Shown here piece by piece: positions 8,501-15,322 of a DNA stretch of 19,669 nt (position 1 is its first letter; the number at the start of each line of letters is the position of its first letter). Origin of the DNA: JBLHKS01 sp047620505 (GTDB lineage: Bacteria; Verrucomicrobiota; Verrucomicrobiia; Verrucomicrobiales; DEV007). The stretch is taken from contig JBLHKS010000134.1 in NCBI GenBank assembly GCA_047620505.1, positions 1 through 19,669 on the forward strand, given 5' to 3'. Under the pieces are notes generated by a model. The model saw only the letters and a list, made by a program, of their open reading frames with translations. It ran no database searches and was not told the DNA's origin. The position numbers and the translations under genes are program-made.

Positions 8501-8744
8501 GTTTGTCGAGGATCTCTTGAGGCGCGGTGACATCGCTCATGGTGCCTCCACTGGCGATGTACATCTTAATCGCGTGATTTACGGTCGCGACGTCGGACTC
8601 AAGTTTCGTAACCCGTGAACCATCCGAGACATCTCGGGCGCCAATAAGTGCAATCGTCGAGACGACTCCGAGAATCGCGACGGTCACAAGTGCTTCGAGC
8701 AGGCTGAAGGCACGGACAGAAAAGGGCGTTGAGAAAGCGCGCAT
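5535..8744 (-). CDS. Giant prepilin fused to a vWA domain and tandem beta-sandwich repeats
   Basis: This 1069-residue protein starts with a type IV prepilin signal: a short basic leader, cleavage likely after A12, then FSLLEALVTVAILGVV with Glu at +5 and a hydrophobic helix (13-35). A pilin-like globular region follows (about 45-180, with the motif RAIW). Two kinds of repeat come next, resembling Fn3-like or chitobiase C-terminal modules. Type A units lie near 217-300, 695-778 and 889-968. Type B units lie near 301-388, 395-511, 782-872 and 972-1056. A vWA domain sits at about 520-682 with an intact MIDAS: DASGS (531-535), T608 and D632. A (Tyr-Ser-Pro)10 tract occupies 444-473. Filament subunits with vWA heads, such as Streptococcus sanguinis PilB, act as adhesins, so a tip adhesin is the best guess. 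Confidence 0.9.
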   Translation of the reverse strand: MRAFSTPFSVRAFSLLEALVTVAILGVVSTIALIGARDVSDGSRVTKLESDVATVNHAIKMYIASGGTMSDVTAPQEILDKLKTERADANAGTFAGFTGTMIDKRLCAEPLDDADVAGDSKRAIWEAGKNRFKIVSAGSGAVSRFFLDEGLALVDYGEEERGASSLDLNSEDGWIWAYTDSQGATPPGPSLIPISGGGSTGGSAGSDPGGPQQLLVPTFSQGGGAFHYSEFPLSLRISNPNSALSSWTMVSTGGAFSQYSGPISVTPDMVVSAYTTGDSALWTSSSTVIETYTRESYELQPPTIAASPSTQFDSATSEITISLSDPNPAGLAKIVYWLSTSTTPVDYTAPFVLNAADHPDGVTVHGRAIGLDTFVVDSAQAQLPIINAERTKLDPPTIALSDTTFDEETSIIMVTLTNPNPSDSSQIYYALKDPAAGYPPVASYSPYSPYSPYSPYSPYSPYSPYSPYSPYSPYSGTFSVTSDQYPDGFHIQTYAKSLDTLNYTDSDFAEAVTTAEFFDVALTGDVLFILDASGSMTRSHGAMKRFNVVIQETINAINGLSETQKFSVVLFNSGIRWTDGSGTLKLATANNKEKMIEDLLEQSASGGTNYGTALAEAFQFDVYPTQVLFLSDGLPNYNNYRDEVATLASLGIPVDTVGIGSLDSQAPLQEIADLTGGTFTFIAAPGSGGKHSSPTFSVDGGAFDYTAFPMVVSLTNPNSTLDPNSFIRYSVNGGGFNTYAGPLSLGYEMTVEAFVDTSDPVWAKSDRHSESYSVLSYSLTKPGMTLSSDSVGGGGGPESVTVTLTDPNPAGLSNLFYWFENETEADSGCPYTGPFTVTAEIKKGKVQSIQYPVSRAFGTESFVINSPITSAAIDVDTGGNSVPLDPVKFLPDGNRFDYTEFPLTVNLSDENNLLTSYILVSINGGDFTAYTTPLILGYNTTVKAYIDSPSNAWDKSEERTMFYEVKTVDLDEPVISLSDDKFETKDATITLTLTNRNSSAISSLIWWFEGQDEATEAVAYTAPVTLVASAWEAYNPGGGDKVKIYTRAVGTQSFAENSKTKDKEIENKN
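7321..7419 (-). repeat. 9-bp minisatellite, ten perfect units plus one imperfect
   Basis: GAGTAGGGC (plus strand) is repeated ten times without error at 7321-7410, followed by GAGTAGGAC at 7411-7419. On the coding strand it writes Tyr-Ser-Pro repeats in the prepilin-vWA protein. The unit is a multiple of three, so gain or loss of units keeps the frame. The complete lack of synonymous differences points to recent expansion by slippage or unequal exchange. Confidence 0.95.
8100..8111. repeat. Dispersed palindrome copy (1 mismatch)
   Basis: CAGCAGTTGCTG, the same C-to-T variant as at 552. It is read as Gln-Gln-Leu-Leu in the linker between the pilin part and the first beta-sandwich repeat. Confidence 0.6.
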
Positions 8745-8763
8745 AGGAACAGATAATATGGAA

Positions 8764-8775
8764 ATTATGGAAAAT
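8764..8775 (-). promoter_or_regulatory. AT-rich box shared with the first pilin gene
   Basis: ATTATGGAAAAT (plus strand) lies 20-31 bases before the prepilin-vWA start. The same 12 bases occur at 19550-19561 before the 133-aa pilin gene. A related ATATGGAAA lies next to it at 8757-8765. It may be part of a promoter (CATAAT on the minus strand resembles a -10) or a regulator site. Confidence 0.4.
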
Positions 8776-8815
8776 CAAGTGTCTTTAATTCCGCGCGGCA
8801 CTACGACGTTCCTTT

Positions 8816-8826
8816 AGCAGCTGCTG
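8816..8826. repeat. Dispersed palindrome copy (intergenic, 1 mismatch)
   Basis: TAGCAGCTGCTG (8815-8826), differing from the exact motif by one transition. It is intergenic, between the DppD-type gene and the prepilin-vWA gene, which shows that the motif is not tied to protein coding. Confidence 0.65.
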
Positions 8827-8957
8827 ACCACGACCCTATCAATTTTCGAAAACACTCGATTCCTCCACGCGAGCATTCGCCACCATCCGTGCTCCGGATG
8901 CGTTTTGGCGCGGACAACTCCAGGGCAACGCCCTTACTCGAAACCTCGGCCCGATCC

Positions 8958-9941
8958 CTACGCGTGCATTGGACCAAGACAACCCGGGCAGTCCTGGACA
9001 AGATGATTCGGGCCAACTTTAACCAGCGGCGGTTGGCGATCGCTCAGGCACTGGTCGCGGGTTTCGGTCTCGCAGCGCGGCGCAAATGCGCAACCTGGGA
9101 TTTCGCGGGCGATATTCGGCGGCATGCCGGGAATTGTGTAGAGATCCTGGCCCTTCGGCTGGAGCGCCGGGATTGAACGCTGCAAAGCACGGGTGTAGGC
9201 GTGGCGCGGATCCGCAAAAAGATCCTTTGTCGGCGCGGATTCCACGATCCGGCCGGCGTACATCACGTTCACGTGATCACAAACCTCAGAAACGACAGCG
9301 AGATCGTGTGTGATGAAAATCACCGCCGTTCCCAGTTCTTCCTGCCGACCTTTGATCAATTCGAGAACCTGCTTCTGAACCGTCACGTCCAGCGCCGTCG
9401 TCGGCTCATCCGCGATCAAAATCTCCGGCCGCGTGATCAGCGCCATCGCGATCATCACCCGCTGCCGCATCCCGCCAGAAAATTCATGCGGATACGATTG
9501 AATTCGCTTCTCCGGATCCGGAATCCCGACAGCCGCCAGCTCCTCGATCGCCCGCTTAAGCGCCGCGCCTTTTTCCATGCCGTCATGAAGCAGCAACGGC
9601 TCGATCAGCTGCGTCGAGATCTTGAGATACGGATTCAACGACGTCATCGGATCCTGAAAAATCATCGAGATCCGCTTCCCGCGGACTTTCTGGAGTTCGC
9701 GCTCGGACATCGGCAGCAAATCCTCGCCATCAAACTTCGCTGAGCCGCCTTCGATCTTCCCTGGCGGCATCGGGATCAGGCCGAGAAGCGAGTAGCAGCA
9801 AACCGATTTACCTGAGCCGGATTCGCCGACAATCCCGACCGTCTGGCCTTTGTCGAGGTCGAAAGAAACCCCGTCGACAGCGCGGACGATGCCGTCGCGG
9901 GTGTGGAAATGGGTTTTGAGATCGCGGACTTCGAGGAGCAT
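8958..9941 (-). CDS. Oligopeptide/dipeptide ABC transporter ATPase, DppD/OppD type
   Basis: The other half of the peptide-uptake ATPase pair. The 327 residues match the family length. Walker A is GESGSGKS (39-46), the Q-loop is QDP (95-97), the ABC signature is FSGGMRQR (153-160), and Walker B is ILIADEP (173-179) followed by TTALDVTVQ. The C-terminal cysteine-rich segment GCAFAPRC...QC...DCPGC is typical of DppD/OppD and not of DppF. The start ATG at 9941 fits homologues, which begin MLLEVRDL. The gene is preceded by comM with a 72-base gap and followed by a 213-base gap before the prepilin-vWA gene. In most genomes DppD is adjacent to DppF and the permeases; here that order is broken. The stop is TAG. 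Confidence 0.92.
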   Translation of the reverse strand: MLLEVRDLKTHFHTRDGIVRAVDGVSFDLDKGQTVGIVGESGSGKSVCCYSLLGLIPMPPGKIEGGSAKFDGEDLLPMSERELQKVRGKRISMIFQDPMTSLNPYLKISTQLIEPLLLHDGMEKGAALKRAIEELAAVGIPDPEKRIQSYPHEFSGGMRQRVMIAMALITRPEILIADEPTTALDVTVQKQVLELIKGRQEELGTAVIFITHDLAVVSEVCDHVNVMYAGRIVESAPTKDLFADPRHAYTRALQRSIPALQPKGQDLYTIPGMPPNIAREIPGCAFAPRCETETRDQCLSDRQPPLVKVGPNHLVQDCPGCLGPMHA

Positions 9942-10013
9942 TCGGCTAGGTTGAAGCTGGGCGGAAACCGGAAGAAGCGCAACCCTTTTGGAGCCGCCGA
10001 ATCGCGCACGCGC

Positions 10014-11549
10014 CTAACGCCAGAGCTGACGGTCGAGCGTGCGATATTGAATCGCCTCCAGCACGTGATTTTCCTCGATCGTTTCCTTCCCTTCGAGATC
10101 AGCCAACGTCCGCGCGACCTTCAAAATCCGGTCGTGCGCCCGCGCTGAAAAATTCAGATCGTTCATCGCCTGCTCCAGCAGCTGCCCACAGGCCGAATCC
10201 AGCTTGCAGCACTCGCGAGCGAGTTTCGGCGGCATTTCCGAGTTGTTGACGACTTTGGGAAAATCGCGAAACCGCCGAATCTGCAACTCGCGGCAGGCGA
10301 CGATTCGCTCGCGCACAGCATTCGAGGATTCGCCTAGCTGCTCGCTGGACAGCTCTTTGTATTCGACCAACGGCACGTCGATGTGGAGATCGATTCGATC
10401 CAACAGCGGCCCGGAAATCTTGCTGCGGTAACGTTCGATCTGGCCCGGATTGCAGGTGCATTCGCGTCTCAGGTCCCCAAGGTAGCCGCAGGGACACGGA
10501 TTCATCGCAGCGATCAAATTGAATCGACTGGGAAACGTGAAACTCCCCGCCGCACGGGAGATCGTGACCTTCCCATCTTCAAGAGGCTGGCGCATCACTT
10601 CGAGTGTCGAGCGCCGAAATTCTGGCAGCTCATCGAGAAAAAGAATCCCGTTGTGAGCGAGGCTGACTTCGCCAGGCGAAGGATTGCTCGTTCCGCCTAA
10701 CAAACCCGCATCCGAGATCGTGTGGTGCGGGCTGCGGAACGGTCGACGCGCGAGAAAACCCTGCTCGCAGCTCAACAATCCCGCCACGCTGTGCACTTTC
10801 GTCGTCTCGATTGCTTCGGCTTCGCTCATCGGCGGCATCAGCGTAACCAGGCGCTTGGCCATCATACTTTTGCCGGTTCCAGGCGGCCCGACGAGCAGCG
10901 CGTTGTGGCCGCCGGCGATCGCGACTTCAAGCGCGCGTTTGACGTGAAGCTGGCCTTTCACGTCCGAAAAATCGATGTCGTAAGCGCCGTGCTCCGCGAA
11001 GAACTGGCTGCGATCGAGCTTCTCCGGCTTGACCGAGCCCTCGCCTTTAAGCAGCGCAACGGCCTCTTCCAAATTGCTCACGCCATAGGCGTAAATCCCA
11101 TCTACCACCGCCGCCTCAGGCGCATTTTCCTTCGGCACGAGAATCGCTTTGCGGCCGCGTTTCCGAGCTTCGATCGCCAACGAAAGCACGCCTTTGACCG
11201 GGCGGATCCGACCGTTCAGCGCAAGCTCGCCAACGATCGCGCATTTCTCAAACGCGTCTGTTTTGAAGCGTTCGCCCAGCGCGATAATTCCCAGCGCGAT
11301 CGGCAGATCGAACCCCGGGCCCTCCTTTCGTAAACTCGCGGGCGCGAGGTTGATCGTGATTTTGCCCTTCGGCACGCGCAATCCGCAATTCAAGAGCGCA
11401 GTCCAGATCCGATCCCGGCTTTCGCGGATCGCCGCGTCCGGCAAGCCGACGATGATGATTTTGGGATCGCCACGGCCTTCGTTGACCTCGATTTCCACTT
11501 CAATTGCATCAACTCCATGAAGAGCGGCGCTGTAAACCCGGGTAAGCAT
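10014..11549 (-). CDS. comM: YifB/ComM family AAA+ ATPase (Mg-chelatase-like)
   Basis: A full-length (511-residue) YifB/ComM protein. The N-terminal ChlI-like domain (about 20-145) is followed by the AAA+ Mg-chelatase domain, with Walker A GPPGTGKS (221-228) and Walker B GILFLDELPEF (301-311). A cysteine-containing segment MNPCPCG...ECTCNPGQ follows, then the C-terminal Mg_chelatase_C helices (about 410-505). ComM of naturally competent bacteria is a hexameric helicase that drives branch migration when incoming single-stranded DNA recombines with the chromosome. The family is also widespread in bacteria not known to be competent. It stands between a transporter ATPase and the haem-protein gene, all on the same strand, about 3.3 kb from the pilus-type operon. 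The stop is TAG. Confidence 0.9.
   Translation of the reverse strand: MLTRVYSAALHGVDAIEVEIEVNEGRGDPKIIIVGLPDAAIRESRDRIWTALLNCGLRVPKGKITINLAPASLRKEGPGFDLPIALGIIALGERFKTDAFEKCAIVGELALNGRIRPVKGVLSLAIEARKRGRKAILVPKENAPEAAVVDGIYAYGVSNLEEAVALLKGEGSVKPEKLDRSQFFAEHGAYDIDFSDVKGQLHVKRALEVAIAGGHNALLVGPPGTGKSMMAKRLVTLMPPMSEAEAIETTKVHSVAGLLSCEQGFLARRPFRSPHHTISDAGLLGGTSNPSPGEVSLAHNGILFLDELPEFRRSTLEVMRQPLEDGKVTISRAAGSFTFPSRFNLIAAMNPCPCGYLGDLRRECTCNPGQIERYRSKISGPLLDRIDLHIDVPLVEYKELSSEQLGESSNAVRERIVACRELQIRRFRDFPKVVNNSEMPPKLARECCKLDSACGQLLEQAMNDLNFSARAHDRILKVARTLADLEGKETIEENHVLEAIQYRTLDRQLWR
10176..10187. repeat. Dispersed palindrome copy (degenerate)
   Basis: CAGCAGCTGCCC, two mismatches at the 3' side. It is read on the minus strand as Gly-Gln-Leu-Leu near the C-terminus of the ComM gene. 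This may be a decayed copy or chance. Confidence 0.35.
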
Positions 11550-11583
11550 TGACGATAATCATAACGCTGGATCGCCTTCGCGC

Positions 11584-11595
11584 CAGCAGCTGCTG
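11584..11595. repeat. Dispersed palindrome copy (exact, intergenic)
   Basis: Exact CAGCAGCTGCTG in the 51-base gap between the haem-protein stop (11601) and the comM start (11549). There is no T-run after it on the minus strand, so a simple intrinsic terminator is unlikely. Confidence 0.75.
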
Positions 11596-11600
11596 AAAAC

Positions 11601-14069
11601 TCACGGCGCAGCATTCAACGTCTTGAGGTAAGCCACGACGTCCCGAATTTCGCGTTTTGTCAGTATCGCGGTCATCGGCGGCATCATCGAAATCGCCGGG
11701 CTACGTTCTTTCACTTTCGCTTTGCTTACTTTCAGCGTTTTGCCTTCGAGATCGCGCAGCTCGATGTGCTCTTCGGTCTCAGAGATGAACTGGCCAGCCA
11801 CAGCGGAGCCGTCCTTCATGAGAAGCGTGATCGTCCCAAAACCTTCGGTGATTTTCGCAGTCGGATTGACTAAGGATTCGAGCAAATCACGCCGAGATTG
11901 CAATCCAGCCGATTTCAGATTCGGGCCGATGATCGAACCTTCGCCGTCCGCGACTTTGTGGCAGCGAACGCACTGCGCCGCGATGTGAGCCGTGAAAACG
12001 TTCGCCCCCTGAATTGCGTCTCCGCCTTCGAGGCATTCGATCCAGTCTGCGAGCGGGTCCTTGTCTTTTCGGGTAAGCTTGGCATCGAGCCCGCGAGTCT
12101 CCGCCGCCTCGAGAAGATCGAGCTGAATTCCAGCGCGAACATTTCCGACTTCGAGCTTGCTAAGCCATTTCGAAAGCGCTTGATCCGCGCCTGGCGATTC
12201 GAGCTTTGTCAGGGTCGCGATCGCAGCCTGTTCTTCTTCAATCGGAGCGGCTTTTTCTAACATTGCGCTAAGCAACTTCACGACTCGGTCAGGATCGGAT
12301 TCCGCCAGCAGCTGCCGGGCGCGGATTCGAAGTGCGAAGGCATCGGAATTGAGCGCGGCGTCGATCGCCACGGCAGTTTTGAGCGACTCCAAAGCCTGGA
12401 CGCGAAGGCTGGCGGCTGAGTTTTCGTCGGCAATCATTTTCAGCAACCTGGACGGGTCTGATTTGATATCGAACTGCCTCGCCAGCGCCAGAGCACGCTC
12501 GCGGATTTTCGGATCGGCATCGCCGAGAAGAAGCGGAAGATGATTTGCCAGCGCCGGGCCGATCTCTGATTTCTGGCGAGGTTCGAGGTCACGCCGACGG
12601 CCATCCACACGATCCAGAAGAGGCGGATTGAGCCAGTTTTCGAGCGCGTCGATCGCATCGAGCCGCATCTCAATTGGCTGGTCAGTCTGCGCCGCGAAGG
12701 CGACGACGCGTTCCGCATTTTCGGGCTCGCCGAGTCGGAAATTCGCGTTAATCACTCGGCGAAGGTAGGGCTCGCTGGTAATAATCTTGTCGCCCCGAAG
12801 CGCCATCGCGAGCCGCCAAAACGCCGACGGAATTGAGAAATCATCGTGGATCGCGCGAGCCGCTTCCTCGGCACTTCGCGGGTTTTCGTAGAGAAATTCG
12901 CCAACGTGAAGGCTTCCCATTTCTCGAAGCGCAACGATCGCGGCCAGCTCGAGATTCTCGTAACCGTTGCCCACGATCGCAGAGAGTTCTTTGGATTCGA
13001 GGCGGGTCATCGCCTGAGCGCCTGCGTGCCGAAAATATGGATCAGCACCGCTTTCCTCAACGGCTTTATAGACAGGGGGATAATTATCAGGTGTGCCGTG
13101 AGCGGCGAAAGCTTGAAGGCCAAAGTAGCGAACTCGCGGATGCTCGGACGCGATCCAATCGAGGATAGAATCTTCATCGAAAGCCTCGAGGTCGCTGGCG
13201 GTTCGAGCAATCTGCGCTTGGATTTCCGGGTCCGCGTGCTTCGCGTTGGTTTGGAGCACGTCAACCGCGTTGAGCTGGCCAAGCCCCCAAACTGAGTGGA
13301 TCGCAGCCAGCTGATTTTGAGATGCGAGCCCCGATTCGAACACGGCGAGATCCTTGCGGTTTGCCAGCTCGAACTGCGCTTTGAGCCGGACTCGTTGATC
13401 GGCGTGGCCGAGCAACGTCGACAACCGCGCTGATTCTGTTTCGCCAAAATCGCTCGCTAGCAGCTGCTGGGTTTCGACGCGCGCAGCCGAATTCGCCACG
13501 CCCGGAACATCGATTTTCCAGACAGCGCCAGTTTGGTTCAGCGGATAGCCGTTCGCCCAGTCCACTCCGTAGAGCGCGCCGTCCGGACCGAAATTCAAAC
13601 CGATCAGCCTCACTCCAGCGCCGATCTGCCGGGAATTGACCATTTTAAAACTCGGCCCGTCCGGCTCGACTTGGAAAGCCCACTGTTTTCCGTTTGGAGC
13701 CTCGGTCATGAAAAACGTCCGCGCCCACTCCGGACTCAGCGCAGTTCCCGGGTTATACACAAATCCGCAGGGCCCGTTCTCGTAGCTTGAAATCGGCGGA
13801 ACGATGTAAGCGGGCTGGCCTTCGTGCTGGGGCTGCCAAAGTTTTTCGTCCGTCCAGGGATTGAAGTCGTTTCCGCGATATTGATAATTGCAGCGCCAGC
13901 CAGCGTCCATGCCTTTAACGATGTAGACGAAGCGTTCTTTTTCGCCTGGCCGGTCGGCGTCGTTGTCGACTCCAAAGAGATTGCCAAACTCGTCAAAAGC
14001 CAGCTCCTGAACATTTCGCAGCCCGTGAGCGAAGACTTCAAAGTCGCTTCCGTCCGGATTGCAGCGCAT
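11601..14069 (-). CDS. C-terminal part: end of propeller, HEAT-like repeats and CxxCH haem domain
   Basis: Downstream part of the interrupted gene, open from the codons just after the TAG. The first ATG (14069) would give 822 residues but no signal peptide, so this part alone would not be exported and is unlikely to work by itself. Numbered from that ATG, residues 1-210 complete the glucose/sorbosone-dehydrogenase-like propeller (NPDGSDFEVFAHGLRNVQEL, DNDADRPGEKERFVY). Alanine/leucine-rich HEAT-like helices run from about 215 to 660. The haem-binding domain has CVRCH at 700-704 and IIGPNLK, with a C-terminal MPPMTAILTKREIRDVVAYL that probably supplies the axial Met. The family is periplasmic and is thought to oxidise sugars or alcohols, but the substrate is unknown. 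Confidence 0.8.
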   Translation of the reverse strand: MRCNPDGSDFEVFAHGLRNVQELAFDEFGNLFGVDNDADRPGEKERFVYIVKGMDAGWRCNYQYRGNDFNPWTDEKLWQPQHEGQPAYIVPPISSYENGPCGFVYNPGTALSPEWARTFFMTEAPNGKQWAFQVEPDGPSFKMVNSRQIGAGVRLIGLNFGPDGALYGVDWANGYPLNQTGAVWKIDVPGVANSAARVETQQLLASDFGETESARLSTLLGHADQRVRLKAQFELANRKDLAVFESGLASQNQLAAIHSVWGLGQLNAVDVLQTNAKHADPEIQAQIARTASDLEAFDEDSILDWIASEHPRVRYFGLQAFAAHGTPDNYPPVYKAVEESGADPYFRHAGAQAMTRLESKELSAIVGNGYENLELAAIVALREMGSLHVGEFLYENPRSAEEAARAIHDDFSIPSAFWRLAMALRGDKIITSEPYLRRVINANFRLGEPENAERVVAFAAQTDQPIEMRLDAIDALENWLNPPLLDRVDGRRRDLEPRQKSEIGPALANHLPLLLGDADPKIRERALALARQFDIKSDPSRLLKMIADENSAASLRVQALESLKTAVAIDAALNSDAFALRIRARQLLAESDPDRVVKLLSAMLEKAAPIEEEQAAIATLTKLESPGADQALSKWLSKLEVGNVRAGIQLDLLEAAETRGLDAKLTRKDKDPLADWIECLEGGDAIQGANVFTAHIAAQCVRCHKVADGEGSIIGPNLKSAGLQSRRDLLESLVNPTAKITEGFGTITLLMKDGSAVAGQFISETEEHIELRDLEGKTLKVSKAKVKERSPAISMMPPMTAILTKREIRDVVAYLKTLNAAP
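12306..12317. repeat. Dispersed palindrome copy (1 mismatch)
   Basis: CAGCAGCTGCCG, one T-to-C transition. It is read as Arg-Gln-Leu-Leu in the HEAT-like region of the haem-protein gene. Confidence 0.5.
13459..13469. repeat. Dispersed palindrome copy (1 mismatch)
   Basis: TAGCAGCTGCTG at 13458-13469, the same first-base transition as at 8815. It is read as Gln-Gln-Leu-Leu in the haem-protein gene, between the propeller and the HEAT-like helices. Confidence 0.65.
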
Positions 14070-14078
14070 GACGCCGCC

Positions 14079-14081
14079 CTA
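14079..14081 (-). other. In-frame TAG interrupting the haem-protein gene
   Basis: The codon order on the minus strand is TAC CCG AAT TAG GGC GGC. It is codon 234 of the full frame. The acetyltransferase, the Gfo/Idh/MocA enzyme, the DppD-type ATPase and ComM all end in TAG, so TAG works as a stop in this genome. Confidence 0.9.
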
Positions 14082-14780
14082 ATTCGGGTAGTGAAATTTT
14101 TTACCCTCTTTCGAGGTTACACTTATACCTTTATCGCCGACTGACCAATATATTTTGCCGTCCGGACCGACCGTCAAGCCGTGCATGTCGTGCCCGGCGT
14201 AGGCGATGTGCAAGCCAAACCCGGTCGCCAGAATTTCGCGCTTGTCAGGGTCGGTATCGTCGATTTTCCAGACGTCAGGCGCGATCGTCGCGTAGACATC
14301 GCCCTCGTGCCAGAGCACCCCCGCCGCTATGCCGGTAACTTCCGAATTGAAGCCTTCGGCAAACAGGCTGATCTCGTCAGCCACGCCATCGGCGTCCGTG
14401 TCCTCGATCAGATGGATCCGCTCAGACAGAACGGTCAGATCGCGCCAATCATGCGAGCCGTCTCCGTTTTGATCTCGAACGCGCTTTTTGTTCTTGTCAG
14501 AGAATTCCGGCGCGAGGCGCTCGCGAAAAAATGCGCGCTTTTCTTCAACGCTTTGCAAGCCAACGTCGTTCGGAATCCAATCGGAATTGTTGCGGATATC
14601 GAGATCCGCCGCCTTGCGCCGCTGAGTCTGGGTAACGAAAGCGCGGCCCCGCTCATCGAAGCTGATAGAAACCGGATCAGGAACGTTGAGATCGCCGCTC
14701 CATTTCGTAAATTCAAGTTTCGGATCCTCCTCAGCAGCTGCTGAGAGGCAGGCAAGAGCAAGCCAGAGAAAATATCGCAT
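14079..14780 (-). CDS. N-terminal part: signal peptide and first propeller blades
   Basis: This upstream part of the interrupted gene has 233 residues. The start MRYFLWLALACLSAAA is a clear Sec signal peptide, with cleavage near the Ala run. It continues into the TIGR02604-type dehydrogenase domain: VPDPVSISFDERGRAFVTQTQRR, then a Ca-binding-like DTDADGVAD loop, GVLWHEGDVYATIAPDVW, and AYAGHDMHGLTVGPDGKIYW. It ends at HYPN before the TAG. If translation stops there, only about one third of the propeller is made, with no haem domain. The gene lies 48 bases after the response-regulator gene on the same strand, so it might share the pilus operon transcript, but its job is unrelated. Confidence 0.75.
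   Translation of the reverse strand: MRYFLWLALACLSAAAEEDPKLEFTKWSGDLNVPDPVSISFDERGRAFVTQTQRRKAADLDIRNNSDWIPNDVGLQSVEEKRAFFRERLAPEFSDKNKKRVRDQNGDGSHDWRDLTVLSERIHLIEDTDADGVADEISLFAEGFNSEVTGIAAGVLWHEGDVYATIAPDVWKIDDTDPDKREILATGFGLHIAYAGHDMHGLTVGPDGKIYWSVGDKGISVTSKEGKKFHYPN
14732..14743. repeat. Dispersed palindrome copy (exact, 16-bp symmetry)
   Basis: CTCAGCAGCTGCTGAG at 14730-14745 is the longest perfectly symmetric copy. It is read as Ser-Ala-Ala-Ala-Glu at the signal-peptidase site of the haem protein. Confidence 0.75.
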
Positions 14781-14828
14781 GCAGCGATTTAGAATCGATG
14801 CCGGAAAAATCCAGCATTGATCGATTCT

Positions 14829-15290
14829 TCAAGCAGCAGTCGCAGTTTTTTGGGAACTCCACTGAATCAATTTCACCAATCGTTCAGCAGTAAATGGCTT
14901 CGGCAAAATGCCCATGAAACCTCGGCGTTTCGCGGCTTGAGCGGCAGATTCGTCGAAATATCCGCTGCTGGCGATGGCCCGGATTTCGGGATCGAGCCGC
15001 TGAAGCGCTTCGAAGGTTTCGAGGCCGTTAATTCCACCTGGAAGCGTAAGATCGAGGACGACAAGCGGAGAAGGATAGCCCCCTTCGATTCCCATCTTGT
15101 AAATCTCGATCGCCTCTTCTCCGCTTCGGGCCAGAATCGGCGCGTAGCCGACGGACTCAAGAATCGCCCGCATCATCGCAAGAACCGATTCATCGTCGTC
15201 GACGACAAGAACGAATTGGTGATCTGCCGGCTCCGAGGTCATCGCCTCGGGCTCAGAATTATCCAATTTAGATTGAGCTGCTGTTGTCAT
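14829..15290 (-). CDS. Single-domain response regulator (CheY-like receiver)
   Basis: A 153-residue protein that is one receiver (REC) domain with no output domain. The acidic pocket is VVDDDES (D31-D33), the phospho-acceptor is D80 in LVVLDLTLPGG, the switch residue is S108 or S109 in ASSGY, and the invariant lysine is K131 in LPKPF. The sequence around GINGLETFEALQRLDPEIRA resembles REC domains carried by hybrid sensor kinases, so the cognate kinase may be one of these, elsewhere in the genome. A second start at Met17 (MTSEPAD) is possible. It follows the assembly ATPase gene by 32 bases and probably belongs to the same operon, which suggests that it tunes pilus or secretion activity by protein contact, as CheY-like pilus regulators do. 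That role is inferred. Confidence 0.88.
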   Translation of the reverse strand: MTTAAQSKLDNSEPEAMTSEPADHQFVLVVDDDESVLAMMRAILESVGYAPILARSGEEAIEIYKMGIEGGYPSPLVVLDLTLPGGINGLETFEALQRLDPEIRAIASSGYFDESAAQAAKRRGFMGILPKPFTAERLVKLIQWSSQKTATAA

Positions 15291-15322
15291 GGGCTGCGGA
15301 ATGGCTTAGTTTATCCAGTCAT

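Larger units (their letters stand above)
11601..14780 (-). pseudogene. PVC-type membrane-bound dehydrogenase/haem protein interrupted by one TAG
   Basis: The two open segments at 14079-14780 and 11601-14069 are in the same frame and are separated only by the TAG at 14081-14079. Read through, they make one 1059-codon gene. Its order is signal peptide, beta-propeller, HEAT-like repeats and CxxCH domain, as in the TIGR02604/TIGR02603 proteins of Planctomycetota and Verrucomicrobiota. At this point relatives commonly have Pro-Asn/His-Gln-Gly; here it is Pro-Asn-TAG-Gly, which fits a single CAG-to-TAG change. No other stop or frameshift is seen over the remaining 820 codons. The lesion is therefore recent, a sequencing error, or read through. 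Confidence 0.75.

Noticed and set aside
14079..14081. Genome-wide TAG reassignment to Gln
   Set aside because: Four other genes in the window (GNAT, Gfo/Idh/MocA, DppD-type, ComM) end at TAG at sensible C-termini.
14060..14100. Frameshift between the two haem-protein segments
   Set aside because: Both segments are in the same frame (711 bases between their first ATGs, a multiple of three). Only the TAG separates them.
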